Source of the DNA: Flavobacterium pallidum
GTDB lineage: Bacteria > Bacteroidota > Bacteroidia > Flavobacteriales > Flavobacteriaceae
Assembly (NCBI RefSeq): GCF_003097535.1
Contig: NZ_CP029187.1
Location: 2,232,001 to 2,296,000 of the forward strand
Direction: 5' to 3'
DNA length: 64,000 nt
The notes below the pieces were generated by a model that saw only the letters and a list, made by a program, of their open reading frames with translations, did not search any database and had not been told where the DNA came from. This document shows, one piece after another, positions 23,149 to 31,881 of the stretch (position 1 is the stretch's first letter; each line of letters opens with the position of its first letter). Position numbers and translations under genes: made by a program.

Positions 23149-25146
23149 TCAATTCGTTTTGATGTTTTTTTTCTTTGTTGCCTTCAGGTTATTTCCCTTC
23201 ATCGTATAATGCCAGGTCAATGCCATATAGCGGTTGTAATCATCGGTCAGCGGACTGTTGTCCATCCGGCTTTCGCCAAAAGTACGCAGGTTGATTTTCT
23301 CGATCTTGGCTTCTTTCGGGAAATAATACATTTCATCCGGCACCACCATTTTGTCCAGCCCAAATGCTTTATTTTTCGCCTTATCAAATAAAGAAGACCC
23401 GAAACTATAGTATTTGAAGCCTTTCGGCGCAATCATTTCAATTAATGTAGGCATAATGTCGACATGGCTTCCAGGCGTTCGGTTGATTGATTTTGGGATT
23501 GATTTCCCGTACATGATAAACGACACCGACGACTTTTCATAAAGGTTCGGGTTGTGGTTGATAAAACGCCTGCCATAATGGTCGCCCGTAAAGCAGAACA
23601 GCCCGTCGCCGTATTTTTTTGCAGCCGTGTCCATAAATCCCCCAATCGCTTTGTCACCATACCACAAATGCCCCATTTCCTTCATCGTCATGCCACCATC
23701 ATAGTATTTGCGGACGCTTGACGGAAAATCATTTTCAGTATGGTATGAGAATCCTTTGGCGTAAATATCGATTGCATAAGGAGGATGATAGCTCGAAGTC
23801 AGGATAATGTTCAGCGAGTTTTTCGTCGGATCCGTATTTTTCAATACGAGGTTAAAAAGCTTCTCATCCTCAATTCCCCAATCGCCCGAATCGGATTTTC
23901 CTCCGGCATCAACACCCGAAAAAATGCGGTCCACGCCCTGGTACCTGCAGAAATCACCGATATTTTCCCAGGATAAGAATCCGCCGTAGAACAAATTGGT
24001 TTCATAACCTAATTTTTTAAACTGCTTAAAAATCGAAGTTTCAAAAGGCTCGTTTACCGTCCCAAGCTGGCTGATGTTTACCCCACAGTGCGGCACATCG
24101 GTCACAATAGCGCCAAACGAATCAAATGTGGCATTGGCGGCAGGAAGGAAATCGGTGAACTGCGTCCCGTTTGCAGCAATGCGGCTCAGGTTTTCCGAAA
24201 ATTTAAAAGGTTTATACTTGTCCATTAATGGCCATGAATCGTAGCTTTCCATGACCACAAGGAAAATCTGCTTCGGCTTTTCGATTGTGGCACCCTGTGC
24301 GGTTTTTTCAAGCAGATCGGTGATTTTGGCCTGTGGAAAATCGGCATTGAACTGTTTTTCGCTTAAGAAAGGATTTTTCCCCTCGAGCAGGTTCAGTTCA
24401 TCGAAATCCTCCAAAGCATATTTAAGCGACCGGAACGGGTTGACAATCGTTTTATTCAGGAAGGCATCTTTGGAAACACCGGCCCATTTCCGAATCGCGG
24501 GAACTGAGGAAAACGATCCGCGCAAACTGCACACAAACAGCGCTATGACAAGGATGACCAAAATCGGCCTGCTGTACCTGAAACTGAATTTCTGCAAGAT
24601 GCGGTATAATACGTCGCGTCGTTCGGAATAAACCAATATCAGGATTCCGGTGATGAGGACAATCACAAAAGTCATCATATTGAGTACCGGATGGTACTCA
24701 TCGGCCATCAGCGTTTTGGCAACGGCTTTCTGATCGTCATACAATGCCAGGAACAGGAAGTTGTTGAACTGGTCGTGGTATTCCTGGAAATAGCCAATAG
24801 TGATGATGCAGATAATCGTCGAAAGGATTACAAAAAGCACCTGTACTATTTTCCGGCTGATGATCGCCGGCCTGAATTTATCAAATGGTGAAAAAATCAG
24901 CAGCAGCAGGAAAGGCAGGATCAGGAAGTAGCCCATCACAGTACAATCGAAGCTGAAGCCGGAAGACAATGCCTTGAATATTTCGCCACCATCTGCGGAA
25001 GCGCCCAGCTGTTTCCTGAAAATATAAATGAAAGTAATCCTGAAAAGCGTGAAGAAAACAATTCCGAAAAACCAAAAGAAAATCTGGTTGCCCAGTTCTT
25101 TAATGAAATTTTGCCACTTCTGGGTTTTGTCCATAAGAAAATGCAT
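23149..25146 (-). CDS. LTA synthase-like phosphoglycerol/phosphoethanolamine-type transferase (membrane sulfatase fold)
   Basis: 665 residues. Five membrane segments lie in about the first 220 residues, followed by an extracytoplasmic alkaline-phosphatase/sulfatase domain. Visible active-site pieces are 'KQIFLVVMESYDSW' (metal-binding Glu), 'PAANATFDSFGAIVTDVPHC' (likely Thr nucleophile), DSGDWGIEDEKL and 'LFCFTGDHYGRRF' with the Asp-His metal pair. Proteins of this type transfer a phospho-alcohol head group from lipid to a cell-surface polymer, or act as sulfatase-like hydrolases. In a Gram-negative flavobacterium the acceptor would be LPS or a glycolipid, consistent with the four glycosyltransferases that follow. 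The start is the ATG at 25146, with another at 25134. Confidence 0.85.
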   Translation of the reverse strand: MHFLMDKTQKWQNFIKELGNQIFFWFFGIVFFTLFRITFIYIFRKQLGASADGGEIFKALSSGFSFDCTVMGYFLILPFLLLLIFSPFDKFRPAIISRKIVQVLFVILSTIICIITIGYFQEYHDQFNNFLFLALYDDQKAVAKTLMADEYHPVLNMMTFVIVLITGILILVYSERRDVLYRILQKFSFRYSRPILVILVIALFVCSLRGSFSSVPAIRKWAGVSKDAFLNKTIVNPFRSLKYALEDFDELNLLEGKNPFLSEKQFNADFPQAKITDLLEKTAQGATIEKPKQIFLVVMESYDSWPLMDKYKPFKFSENLSRIAANGTQFTDFLPAANATFDSFGAIVTDVPHCGVNISQLGTVNEPFETSIFKQFKKLGYETNLFYGGFLSWENIGDFCRYQGVDRIFSGVDAGGKSDSGDWGIEDEKLFNLVLKNTDPTKNSLNIILTSSYHPPYAIDIYAKGFSYHTENDFPSSVRKYYDGGMTMKEMGHLWYGDKAIGGFMDTAAKKYGDGLFCFTGDHYGRRFINHNPNLYEKSSVSFIMYGKSIPKSINRTPGSHVDIMPTLIEMIAPKGFKYYSFGSSLFDKAKNKAFGLDKMVVPDEMYYFPKEAKIEKINLRTFGESRMDNSPLTDDYNRYMALTWHYTMKGNNLKATKKKNIKTN

Positions 25147-25208
25147 TTGTAAGACTGCGAATTTACGATAAAAATTCCTTTAAGAAATTGTAAACCACTG
25201 CAGTTTTT

Positions 25209-26129
25209 TTATGGCTGGATCTTCTGCTGGTGCCTGATGGAGGAGGCCATAGGCGGACCGAGCGCAATCAATTTGAACAGCAGCCTGAAGTGCTTTGGAT
25301 TGAAAATGGATTTGAACAGAAAGATTAAAATGAAAAAAGCCTTTAGCAGCGCATAACTGAAGAAGCCATGGTTTTTGCGGACGATATAAAGATGTGAAAT
25401 CTTAAGCTCGATCTTTTTTGTATACCCTAAATTGGTGCTTGCACCGTTAATGTGCACATAATCGATGGAAGGGAAGAAAATTGTCTTAAGGTTGTGGTTG
25501 AGCAGCCTTTTGCAGATGTCCATTTCTTCAAAATACAGGAAAATATTGGTATCGAATCCGCCGATAGCGTTGAAATGCGCGGCTTTAAAAAGCATGAAAC
25601 TGCCTACGACATAATCGGTCTGGACGGGTTCCGTATACACTTTATGGCGTTTTGCTTTGGTAGGATTGAGTTTTTCATAAAGCCAATACCCGAAAAACCT
25701 GTTGCTGAACGTATCGAAATGCCCGAAAGCCACCTGTGTCCGTTTATCAGCAAAAACAGGCTGTATGCCCATAACGCCGGTATCAGGATGCGCATCGAAA
25801 TATTGGAAAAGCGGGGTGAAAGAATCGGCGGTCAGCTCGACATCATTGTTGATGAAGGCAAGGTAATTTCCGGATGCAAACTGTACCCCGAACATATTCC
25901 CCGAAGCAAAACCGGTATTGATCCTGCTGCGGATCAGTCGGATTTTGTCATTGTGGAGCGCATCCAGTTTCTGCTGCAGATCGAGGAAATCCTCTTTTTT
26001 AGAGGCATTGTCAACCACAATGATTTCGTAGCTGATTTCCATTGGCGTAGTCTCCATAATCGAAACGACGCAATTGTAAGTCAAAAGCGACGTGTTGTAA
26101 TTGATTATGACTATGGAAACATCGATCAT
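25209..26129 (-). CDS. Glycosyltransferase family 2 (rhamnosyl-like)
   Basis: 306 residues. The GT-A fold begins at the N-terminus with 'DVSIVIINYNTSLLTYNCVV', then 'YEIIVVDNASKKEDF', 'NTGFASGNMFGVQFASGNYL' and the DxD-like 'FINNDVEL'. 'GGFDTNIFLYFEEMDICKRL' is the catalytic-base motif (ED/EE). This layout resembles the WbbL/rhamnosyltransferase-like branch that builds surface polysaccharide. A hydrophobic C-terminal helix (YALLKAFFILIFLFKSIF) may bind the membrane. It follows the next glycosyltransferase gene (26135-26914) by 5 bases, and both read from the promoter at 26933-26962. Donor and acceptor are unknown. Confidence 0.88.
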   Translation of the reverse strand: MIDVSIVIINYNTSLLTYNCVVSIMETTPMEISYEIIVVDNASKKEDFLDLQQKLDALHNDKIRLIRSRINTGFASGNMFGVQFASGNYLAFINNDVELTADSFTPLFQYFDAHPDTGVMGIQPVFADKRTQVAFGHFDTFSNRFFGYWLYEKLNPTKAKRHKVYTEPVQTDYVVGSFMLFKAAHFNAIGGFDTNIFLYFEEMDICKRLLNHNLKTIFFPSIDYVHINGASTNLGYTKKIELKISHLYIVRKNHGFFSYALLKAFFILIFLFKSIFNPKHFRLLFKLIALGPPMASSIRHQQKIQP

Positions 26130-26134
26130 GTTTT

Positions 26135-26914
26135 TTATTTTGGAGCGCTTTGGTACAGCCGCCTTAATTCCTTGTAGCGATGGGACACGCTGAGTGCGTT
26201 CAGGTAGCAGATGATAATCCCCTTCTTGCCGTCAAGTATGCCAAGCCTTACCAGATACTGGTACAGGAAGTTGTAAGCGGAATGCCCGAAATAATGAAAA
26301 ATGGTCGGCTTGAATCCTGAACGGAATTTCTCCATGGCTTTCAGTTTTCCGTAGGCGATCATCTTCGTTTTATAAGATTCATAATCCGCATAAGAATAAT
26401 GGATCAGCTTATTTTTGAACACGGCAATGCGTCCGTTGACATCCAGTTTTTCATGTACGAGCCTCTTGGCCGTGTAACGAGCCTTGTCTTTCCGGAAGAG
26501 CCTGAAAATCCGGTCAGTCTGCCATCCGCTGAAATGCAGTTGTTGCTGTTTGAAAAAGAATTTGCGGTAAAACAGGTAGGCGCTGATGTCGCTGTCATTG
26601 CGTTTTACGGTATCGATGATTTCCTGTTTGAGTTCTGGCGTGAGCCGCTCATCGGCATCGATAAAAAGGATCCAGTCATTTTTTGCCTGGCTGATGGCAA
26701 AATTGCGCTGGCTCGTAAAATTCTCAAATTTATTTTCAATAAACCGAACGTTCGGGAAAGATTCCGAAATGGCTTTTGTCTTGTCTGTACTATAGGAATC
26801 CACTACGATTACTTCTTCTGCGAAGTCGAGGTCACTTAACAATTCCTTCATGTGTACCTCTTCATTTAACGTGATGATAAGAACCGATATGTTGGCTTGC
26901 GGCTTAAATTCCAT
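26135..26914 (-). CDS. Glycosyltransferase family 2, WaaE/KdtX-like
   Basis: 259 residues. 'ISVLIITLNEEVHMKELLSD' and 'AEEVIVVDSYSTDKTKAISE' open the domain. 'SQRNFAISQAKNDWILFIDA' followed by DERLTPEL holds the DxD motif, and 'GWQTDRIFRLFRKDKARYTA' with VHEKL is typical of the WaaE/KdtX branch that adds a sugar to LPS inner core. A C-terminal amphipathic region may contact the membrane. It is the first gene of a minus-strand pair with 25209-26129. Transferring a core sugar is the likely role; the exact sugar cannot be read from sequence. Confidence 0.87.
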   Translation of the reverse strand: MEFKPQANISVLIITLNEEVHMKELLSDLDFAEEVIVVDSYSTDKTKAISESFPNVRFIENKFENFTSQRNFAISQAKNDWILFIDADERLTPELKQEIIDTVKRNDSDISAYLFYRKFFFKQQQLHFSGWQTDRIFRLFRKDKARYTAKRLVHEKLDVNGRIAVFKNKLIHYSYADYESYKTKMIAYGKLKAMEKFRSGFKPTIFHYFGHSAYNFLYQYLVRLGILDGKKGIIICYLNALSVSHRYKELRRLYQSAPK

Positions 26915-26932
26915 TCAATATTAAATATTCAA

Positions 26933-26962
26933 CAAATATAATTTATTTACTATTTTTGCAAA
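26933..26962 (-). promoter_or_regulatory. Bacteroidota-type promoter of the glycosyltransferase pair
   Basis: Read on the minus strand, TTTG (26959-26962), 18 bases and TATATTTG (26933-26940) match TTG-N17-19-TAnnTTTG. The start codon at 26914 follows 18 bases after the -7 box. A plus-strand TATTTTTG at 26951-26958 may serve the divergent gene at 27063, though I see no -33 box for it. Confidence 0.65.
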
Positions 26963-27062
26963 GGTTTAATTCAAAAAAAACTCAAATTTACCGGATTTTG
27001 AGTCTTAAACGGAATTTGTGTATATTCGTTTCCGAAAAATCAAAAGCCAACTACGCCAGCCC

Positions 27063-27887
27063 ATGAAGATAACCGTTGTCATAAGTACTTACAATGCAGA
27101 GAAATGGCTTGAAAAAGTCCTGATAGGCTACAGCAACCAGTCTTACCGTGATTTTGAAGTGATTGTGGCAGATGACGGTTCAAGGGAATCTACTAAAAAC
27201 CTGATTGAGGGTTATGCACAGACTTACCCCGTCCCGCTCAGGCACCTCTGGCATGAGGATAAAGGCTACCGCAGGCAGGAAATCCTCAATATTGCGATTA
27301 TGCAGGCGGCAAATGAATACATTATTATGACCGATGGCGATTGTATTCCGCGCAAGGATTTTGTCGCCGTACATGCAGCATATGCTGAAAAAGGGCGTTT
27401 CCTTTCCGGCGGTTACTGCAAGTTAAATATGCAGGTGAGCGAAGAAATCACCGGGGACGATATTCTTTCAGGGCGTTGTTTTAATGTAAAATGGCTTAAG
27501 ACGAAAGGCAAGCTGGGCTTTTCGCAAACGCTGAAATTGTCTTCCAACGGTCTTCTGGGCAACATCCTCGATACCGTTACGCCAACAAATCCTTCGTTCA
27601 ATAATTGCAATTCTTCAGGTTTTCGTGAGGACATGATTGCGATTAACGGTTATGACGAGCGTATGAAATATGGCGGCCCCGATCGTGAATTCGGGGAAAG
27701 GCTTGAAAATTTCGGTGTAAAGGGATTGCAGATCCGCCACAAAGCCGTGTGCCTGCACCTCGACCATGCGCGAAGTTATAAAACGCCGGAATCTTTGGCG
27801 GCAAACTTAGCCATCCGTAAAGAAGTGAAGGAGAAAAAACTTTCCTGGTCTCCTTTCGGCATCATCAAAGGCGAAAAAACCGCTTAA
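27063..27887 (+). CDS. Glycosyltransferase family 2 with C-terminal galactosyltransferase-like domain
   Basis: 274 residues from the ATG at 27063, preferred over an upstream GTG because the fold begins directly with 'MKITVVISTYNAEKWLEKVL'. Further motifs are 'YRDFEVIVADDGSRESTKNL', WHEDKGYRRQEILN, 'IIMTDGDCIPRKDFV' (DxD-like DGD) and, in the C-terminal part, 'NSSGFREDMIAINGYDERMK' followed by YGGPDREFGERL. The latter is the Glyco_transf_7C-like segment seen in chondroitin- and LPS-type enzymes. It is transcribed away from the other two GT2 genes and ends in a 4-base convergent overlap with the heptosyltransferase-like gene. It probably acts in the same surface-glycan pathway. Confidence 0.88.
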   Translation: MKITVVISTYNAEKWLEKVLIGYSNQSYRDFEVIVADDGSRESTKNLIEGYAQTYPVPLRHLWHEDKGYRRQEILNIAIMQAANEYIIMTDGDCIPRKDFVAVHAAYAEKGRFLSGGYCKLNMQVSEEITGDDILSGRCFNVKWLKTKGKLGFSQTLKLSSNGLLGNILDTVTPTNPSFNNCNSSGFREDMIAINGYDERMKYGGPDREFGERLENFGVKGLQIRHKAVCLHLDHARSYKTPESLAANLAIRKEVKEKKLSWSPFGIIKGEKTA

Positions 27888-28987
27888 AAACCAGACAGGT
27901 ATTTATCTAATACAGGTATAATCAACTCAGGGGAATATTCCTGGTACAATTCCATGGCCTGCTTTTTCATGTCCTTGGGAGATTTTTCGCCGTACAATTC
28001 AGGCTTAAAATCTTTAAGATGTACTGAAACATTGATTTTTCCATCTTCAAACGAGCTCCACGCTTCCTTTTTGATCCAGGTGGAAAAAATGGTAAACGTA
28101 GGGATATTGATGGCCTTCGCCATGTTTACCGCACCGCCTTCGTTGCCAATCAAAGCTTTGCAATGATAAGTGATGGAAAGAAATTCGCGGATGCTTCCGG
28201 GAACCACATCCAGCCGTATTTTTTGCTGTGTTTCCGGCAGGCACAAGCCGTAGATGGTTTTCGCCTGCTGGGTTTGTGACGGCATGTAATTGAACAATAA
28301 AGTGGCACCGGTTTTTTTAACCATGTAATCCAGCAATTTCGCCATGAATGGGAAAGGGTAGGTTTTGTTATTGCCGCTTCCGAGTGCTCCAATCATGATG
28401 ATATTGTCTGCCATGTTGATGTGGTGCCGTTTCAATATCGCTTTGCCATTTTCAATTTCAGCATCGGTAAGCCAGATTTTTGGTTTAATGTCTGCTGCTG
28501 CAGTCGAAGGTTTCAGGAGATTGAGCAGGTTGATGCGGTTTTCCAAAGCCGTGCCTGCGTTGGTAAGTGGTGCTGGGATTTCCTTAACTGTATCGGTATA
28601 AAGGAAACGCGTATATTTTTTGTAAAAGCCTAATTTCACTTTCGCACCGGAAAATAAAACGATGAGGTTGCTTTCCGTTTTTCCGTAAGCATCAATCACC
28701 ACATCATATTTTTGTTTACGCAGGTGCATCGCAAAACGGAACAATGCCATTTTGCTTTTCCGGTATTTATCATCAAACAGGATTACATTGTCGATGTTCG
28801 GATTATTAAGGATTACCGCCTGTGTAAACGGATAAACAAGATAATCCACCTGGGCTTCAGGATAGCGTTGCCTCAGGTTATTGCAGATGATACTCGTAGC
28901 GAGTACATCGCCAATCATTTTCTGCTGGATGACGAGGAATTTTTTTTGAAGTTGCTGAGTTGCTGAGTTGCTGAGTTGCTGAGCCAT
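27884..28987 (-). CDS. Glycosyltransferase family 9 (ADP-heptose:LPS heptosyltransferase-like)
   Basis: 367 residues from the ATG at 28987. The GT9 fold shows 'KKFLVIQQKMIGDVLATSII', 'AQVDYLVYPFTQAVILNNPN', 'YDVVIDAYGKTESNLIVLFS' and, in the nucleotide-binding half, 'MIGALGSGNNKTYPFPFMAK' and CKALIGNEGGAVNMAKA. Members add heptose or related sugars to LPS core. The first 13 residues (MAQQLSNSATQQL) are encoded by an octamer repeat (28949-28984), a translated low-complexity tail not expected in the family. The gene overlaps 27063-27887 by four bases, tail to tail. The exact sugar is not certain. Confidence 0.88.
   Translation of the reverse strand: MAQQLSNSATQQLQKKFLVIQQKMIGDVLATSIICNNLRQRYPEAQVDYLVYPFTQAVILNNPNIDNVILFDDKYRKSKMALFRFAMHLRKQKYDVVIDAYGKTESNLIVLFSGAKVKLGFYKKYTRFLYTDTVKEIPAPLTNAGTALENRINLLNLLKPSTAAADIKPKIWLTDAEIENGKAILKRHHINMADNIIMIGALGSGNNKTYPFPFMAKLLDYMVKKTGATLLFNYMPSQTQQAKTIYGLCLPETQQKIRLDVVPGSIREFLSITYHCKALIGNEGGAVNMAKAINIPTFTIFSTWIKKEAWSSFEDGKINVSVHLKDFKPELYGEKSPKDMKKQAMELYQEYSPELIIPVLDKYLSGF
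28949..28984. repeat. Octamer array, left arm of locus B
   Basis: Four GTTGCTGA units in tandem lie inside the 5' end of the glycosyltransferase gene. The reverse complement unit is CAACTCAG, one base from CCACTCAG, the unit of the right arm at 29043-29130. Confidence 0.85.
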
Positions 28988-29042
28988 CTGTATCTTAATA
29001 AAGGTTTAAAAAGTATTTTGAATTGTTTAGAAAGTTAATTTT

Positions 29043-29130
29043 GCACTCAGCCACTCAGCCACTCAGCCACTCAGCCACTCAGCCACTCAGCCACTCAGCC
29101 ACTCAGCCACTCAGCCACTCAGCCACTAAA
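29043..29130. repeat. Octamer array CCACTCAG, right arm of locus B
   Basis: Nine perfect CCACTCAG units (29051-29122) are flanked by one degenerate unit on each side. The last, CCACTAAA, supplies the TAG stop codon of dapD. The array is inverted relative to 28949-28984, with a 58-base loop between the arms. No gene lies between them. Confidence 0.9.
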
Positions 29131-29941
29131 CCGCCACATCATACTCCCGAAGCGCGTCGTTCAAACTCGTTTTCAAATCGGTTGAGGGTTTTCTTTTCCC
29201 AATGATCAGGGCGCACGGCACCTGGTATTCGCCTGCTGCAAATTTCTTCGTATAACTGCCCGGGATCACTACGGATTTGGCAGGGACCACGCCTTTCATC
29301 TCAACGGGTGACACCCCGGTTACATCGATGATTTTGGTGGAAGCTGTAAGACATACATTGGCACCTAAAACCGCTTCCGTTTCTACACGGACACCTTCTA
29401 CGACAATGCAACGCGACCCGATAAAAGCACCGTCTTCGATGATTACGGGAGCAGCTTGTAAAGGTTCCAATACCCCTCCGATACCGACGCCTCCACTCAA
29501 ATGTACGTTTTTCCCTATCTGTGCACAGCTTCCCACTGTGGCCCAGGTATCGACCATCGTGCCTTCATCAACATAAGCACCGATGTTTACATAACTTGGC
29601 ATCAGGATAACGCCTTTGGAAATATAAGCACCGTGCCTTGCTACCGCATTAGGGACTACACGGATGCCTTTTTCCGCATAATTCCGCTTCAACGGGATTT
29701 TATCATGATATTCGAAAATCCCGGCTTCGAGCGTTTCCATTTTCTGGATTGGGAAATACATGACGACCGCCTTTTTAACCCATTCATTTACCTGCCAGCC
29801 ATGGGCAACAGGCTCGGCAACGCGTAATTTTCCGGTGTCAAGCAATTCAATCACTTCGCGGATGGCGGCAGTGGTTTCGGTATTCTGTAATAAGGAGCGG
29901 TCATTCCAGGCAGTTTCGATAATGGTTTGGAGGGAGATCAT
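29126..29941 (-). CDS. dapD: 2,3,4,5-tetrahydropyridine-2,6-dicarboxylate N-succinyltransferase
   Basis: 271 residues from the ATG at 29941 (MISLQTIIETAWNDRS); the upstream extension would cross an inverted-repeat arm and is not family-like. The N-terminal helical domain is followed by a left-handed beta-helix of hexapeptide repeats: 'RVVPNAVARHGAYISKGVIL', 'NIGAYVDEGTMVDTWATVGS', 'NVHLSGGVGIGGVLEPLQAA' and 'VIIEDGAFIGSRCIVVEGVR'. DapD uses succinyl-CoA in the succinylase branch of lysine and diaminopimelate synthesis, needed for peptidoglycan. Length is normal. The gene sits between array loci B (at its stop codon) and C (upstream of its start). Confidence 0.95.
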   Translation of the reverse strand: MISLQTIIETAWNDRSLLQNTETTAAIREVIELLDTGKLRVAEPVAHGWQVNEWVKKAVVMYFPIQKMETLEAGIFEYHDKIPLKRNYAEKGIRVVPNAVARHGAYISKGVILMPSYVNIGAYVDEGTMVDTWATVGSCAQIGKNVHLSGGVGIGGVLEPLQAAPVIIEDGAFIGSRCIVVEGVRVETEAVLGANVCLTASTKIIDVTGVSPVEMKGVVPAKSVVIPGSYTKKFAAGEYQVPCALIIGKRKPSTDLKTSLNDALREYDVAV

Positions 29942-29965
29942 TTTTTTGTTGGTTAAAAGTTTCAC

Positions 29966-30054
29966 GTACAAGGTACCGGATAAGGGCCCAAAGTTAAATA
30001 AAAATGGCGCTAATTGATATTCCAGAGCTGCAAATTGAACCCTGTAACTTGTAC
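29966..30054. repeat. Paired inverted short-period arrays, locus C
   Basis: GTACAAGGTACCGG (29966-29979) and CCTGTAACTTGTAC (30041-30054) are inverted partners with 12 of 14 positions pairing. Both show an 8-base internal rhythm (AACCCTGT-AACTTGTA-CCCTGCAC on the right). They lie in the divergent region between dapD and the SRPBCC gene. Confidence 0.55.
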
Positions 30055-30103
30055 CCTGCACCTTTTTTACTATTTTAGTATCATTAACCAACAACAAATC
30101 ATT

Positions 30104-30631
30104 ATGAAAATACTGAAGAAAATTTTAATTGCAATCGTGGCCCTTATTGTGTTGCTGCTGATCGTGGCCCTCTTTCTTCCGGAAGAATATACGGTAAGCC
30201 GCTCTGCTGAAATCAACCGCCCGAAACAGGAAGTGTTCGATTATGTAAAATCACTGAAAAACCAGGAACAATACAGTGTTTGGGTAATGGAAGACCCGAA
30301 AATCCAGATGACTTATACAGGAGTTGATGGTACTGTGGGCGCATCATCTGCATGGAAAAGCGAGAAAATGGGCGAAGGCAGCCAGACCATTGCAGCCATC
30401 AGCGACAACAGGATTGATGTCGACCTGAATTTCATCAAGCCCATGACCGACCAGGCCAAAGCGTCGATGGTTGTGGAGGGAGCAGGAGGTGAAAAATCCA
30501 AGGTTACCTGTACGTTTTATGGGAAGGCGGCTTACCCGATGGGAAGGCTTTCCTCTATTATAGGAAGATATTTCGTAGGTGATGCGTATGAAAAGAACCT
30601 AGCAAACGTTAAAAAGAATCTTGAGAAATAA
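30104..30631 (+). CDS. Membrane-anchored SRPBCC (START/polyketide cyclase-like) protein
   Basis: 175 residues from the ATG at 30104. One membrane segment (ILIAIVALIVLLLIVALFLP) is followed by an SRPBCC ligand-binding fold: 'EEYTVSRSAEINRPKQEVFD', YVKSLKNQEQYSVWVMEDP, 'SAWKSEKMGEGSQTIAAISD' and a C-terminal helix YFVGDAYEKNLANVKKNLE. The family binds hydrophobic ligands in a deep cavity; many Bacteroidota members carry this N-terminal anchor and have no known role. It is monocistronic, closed by the terminator at 30636-30662, and divergent from dapD. Confidence 0.85.
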   Translation: MKILKKILIAIVALIVLLLIVALFLPEEYTVSRSAEINRPKQEVFDYVKSLKNQEQYSVWVMEDPKIQMTYTGVDGTVGASSAWKSEKMGEGSQTIAAISDNRIDVDLNFIKPMTDQAKASMVVEGAGGEKSKVTCTFYGKAAYPMGRLSSIIGRYFVGDAYEKNLANVKKNLEK

Positions 30632-30635
30632 TACC

Positions 30636-30662
30636 AAAGGCAGGCCATAAACCTGCCTTTTT
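30636..30662 (+). terminator. Terminator of the SRPBCC gene
   Basis: The stem AAAGGCAGG / CCTGCCTTT with a 7-base loop is followed by TT-C; the stop codon ends five bases before it. Confidence 0.8.
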
Positions 30663-30774
30663 CTATAGCATGAATGGCTTACTTTAGTACCCTGAAGTGA
30701 ATTTATTGGATAAAATAAACCTGACTGGGAGTGAAATATCCTAATTTTAAATAACAAGCAAACAATACCTGAAA

Positions 30775-31875
30775 TTGCCGGATCCTACAGAAAATAATAC
30801 AGCAAGACATAAAATATTAAGCCTGGACGCAATGCGGGGTGCCCTCGCGCTGATGGTGCTCATCAGTCATGTCAATCTGATCCGGTTGTATTTCCGCGGA
30901 AACCAGGTATACAATAATCCTGCGGTATATCACTTGGGGCGTGTGGCGCTGGTCGGATTTTTCGTGCTCAGTGGCTACCTGATCACCTTTACGATTTTAA
31001 GGCGGATGGAAAGTGGGCAATGGCATTTGCGTGGGTTTTACAGGGCAAGGATTTTCCGCATCTGGCCGTTGTATTATACGGTTATATTACTTGCCATATT
31101 CGTATTGCCACACATCGATGCACTGCATTTTACGATGCCGCCTTCAGTTATAAATGCGCATGATGCGCCTGAATATTATGCGTATTATTTCTTCTTCCTG
31201 CCGCAGATACCATCGTTCCAAAGGGTAATATTGCCTTTTGCAGAGCCTACGTGGTCCATCGGCGTAGAGGAAATATTTTATTTGGTGATACCCTTGGCTG
31301 TACTTTTGGCAAAAAGAAAACTGACACTCCTGCTGTATGTCTTCATTATTTTATTCGTAGCCATAAAATACGCTTGCGTATTATTCCCGGGTTTTTCAGG
31401 AAAATTTCTTTACAAGCTGATGCATTTTTACCGTTATGACTGCATTGCTTTGGGATGCCTTGCCGGTGTAATGCATTTTAACAACAGCAAATGGTTTACA
31501 AGGATTGGCGCAAAGCATTTGCTCATGGCCGGAATTCCGATATTACTTTATTTTTTCCGGATGGAGCGCAAAAGTCTGGAATATTTCCCTTTTGCCATTT
31601 ACTTTGTGATGATCATCGCTTTTTTGGTCAATAAAAACCATGTAATTAAAAGTCCGAAATGGCTCGTTTATTTAGGAACGGTTTCCTACAGTTTTTACCT
31701 TACCCATGAGATAGCGATTGTTTTCCTTGTCAATAAAGGGGTTGATGACATTTCGATGCCACTCATGTATGTACTTTCGTTGATGAGTACCCTGGGCCTT
31801 GCCTCGGTTTTTTATTTTGCGGTGGAAAAGCCTTTTATGAAATGGCGTGAAAAACTGGAAGCAAAACCTGTGTAA
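30775..31875 (+). CDS. Acyltransferase 3 family membrane protein (OafA/YrhL-like)
   Basis: 366 residues. The conserved N-terminal motif ILSLDAMRGALALMVLISHV starts at residue 14, so translation must begin upstream of the ATG inside that motif. The only suitable start I see is the TTG at 30775. About ten membrane segments follow, with GFFVLSGYLITF, 'RARIFRIWPLYYTVILLAIF', PTWSIGVEEIFYLVIP and SFYLTHEIAIVF, all typical of acyltransferase 3. The family O-acetylates or otherwise acylates sugars of LPS O-antigen, peptidoglycan or exopolysaccharide. The nearby glycosyltransferases make a surface glycan the likely acceptor. It ends 7 bases from the convergent T9SS gene. Confidence 0.9.
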   Translation: MPDPTENNTARHKILSLDAMRGALALMVLISHVNLIRLYFRGNQVYNNPAVYHLGRVALVGFFVLSGYLITFTILRRMESGQWHLRGFYRARIFRIWPLYYTVILLAIFVLPHIDALHFTMPPSVINAHDAPEYYAYYFFFLPQIPSFQRVILPFAEPTWSIGVEEIFYLVIPLAVLLAKRKLTLLLYVFIILFVAIKYACVLFPGFSGKFLYKLMHFYRYDCIALGCLAGVMHFNNSKWFTRIGAKHLLMAGIPILLYFFRMERKSLEYFPFAIYFVMIIAFLVNKNHVIKSPKWLVYLGTVSYSFYLTHEIAIVFLVNKGVDDISMPLMYVLSLMSTLGLASVFYFAVEKPFMKWREKLEAKPV

Positions 31876-31881
31876 TATTCT

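Noticed and set aside
23149..28987. A complete LPS or capsule gene cluster
   Set aside because: There are glycosyltransferases and a transferase-like sulfatase fold, but no flippase, polymerase, ligase or sugar-nucleotide genes, so only a scattered core-type set is supported.
29043..29130. Possible CRISPR array
   Set aside because: The CCACTCAG units are contiguous 8-mers with no spacers, and no cas gene is near.
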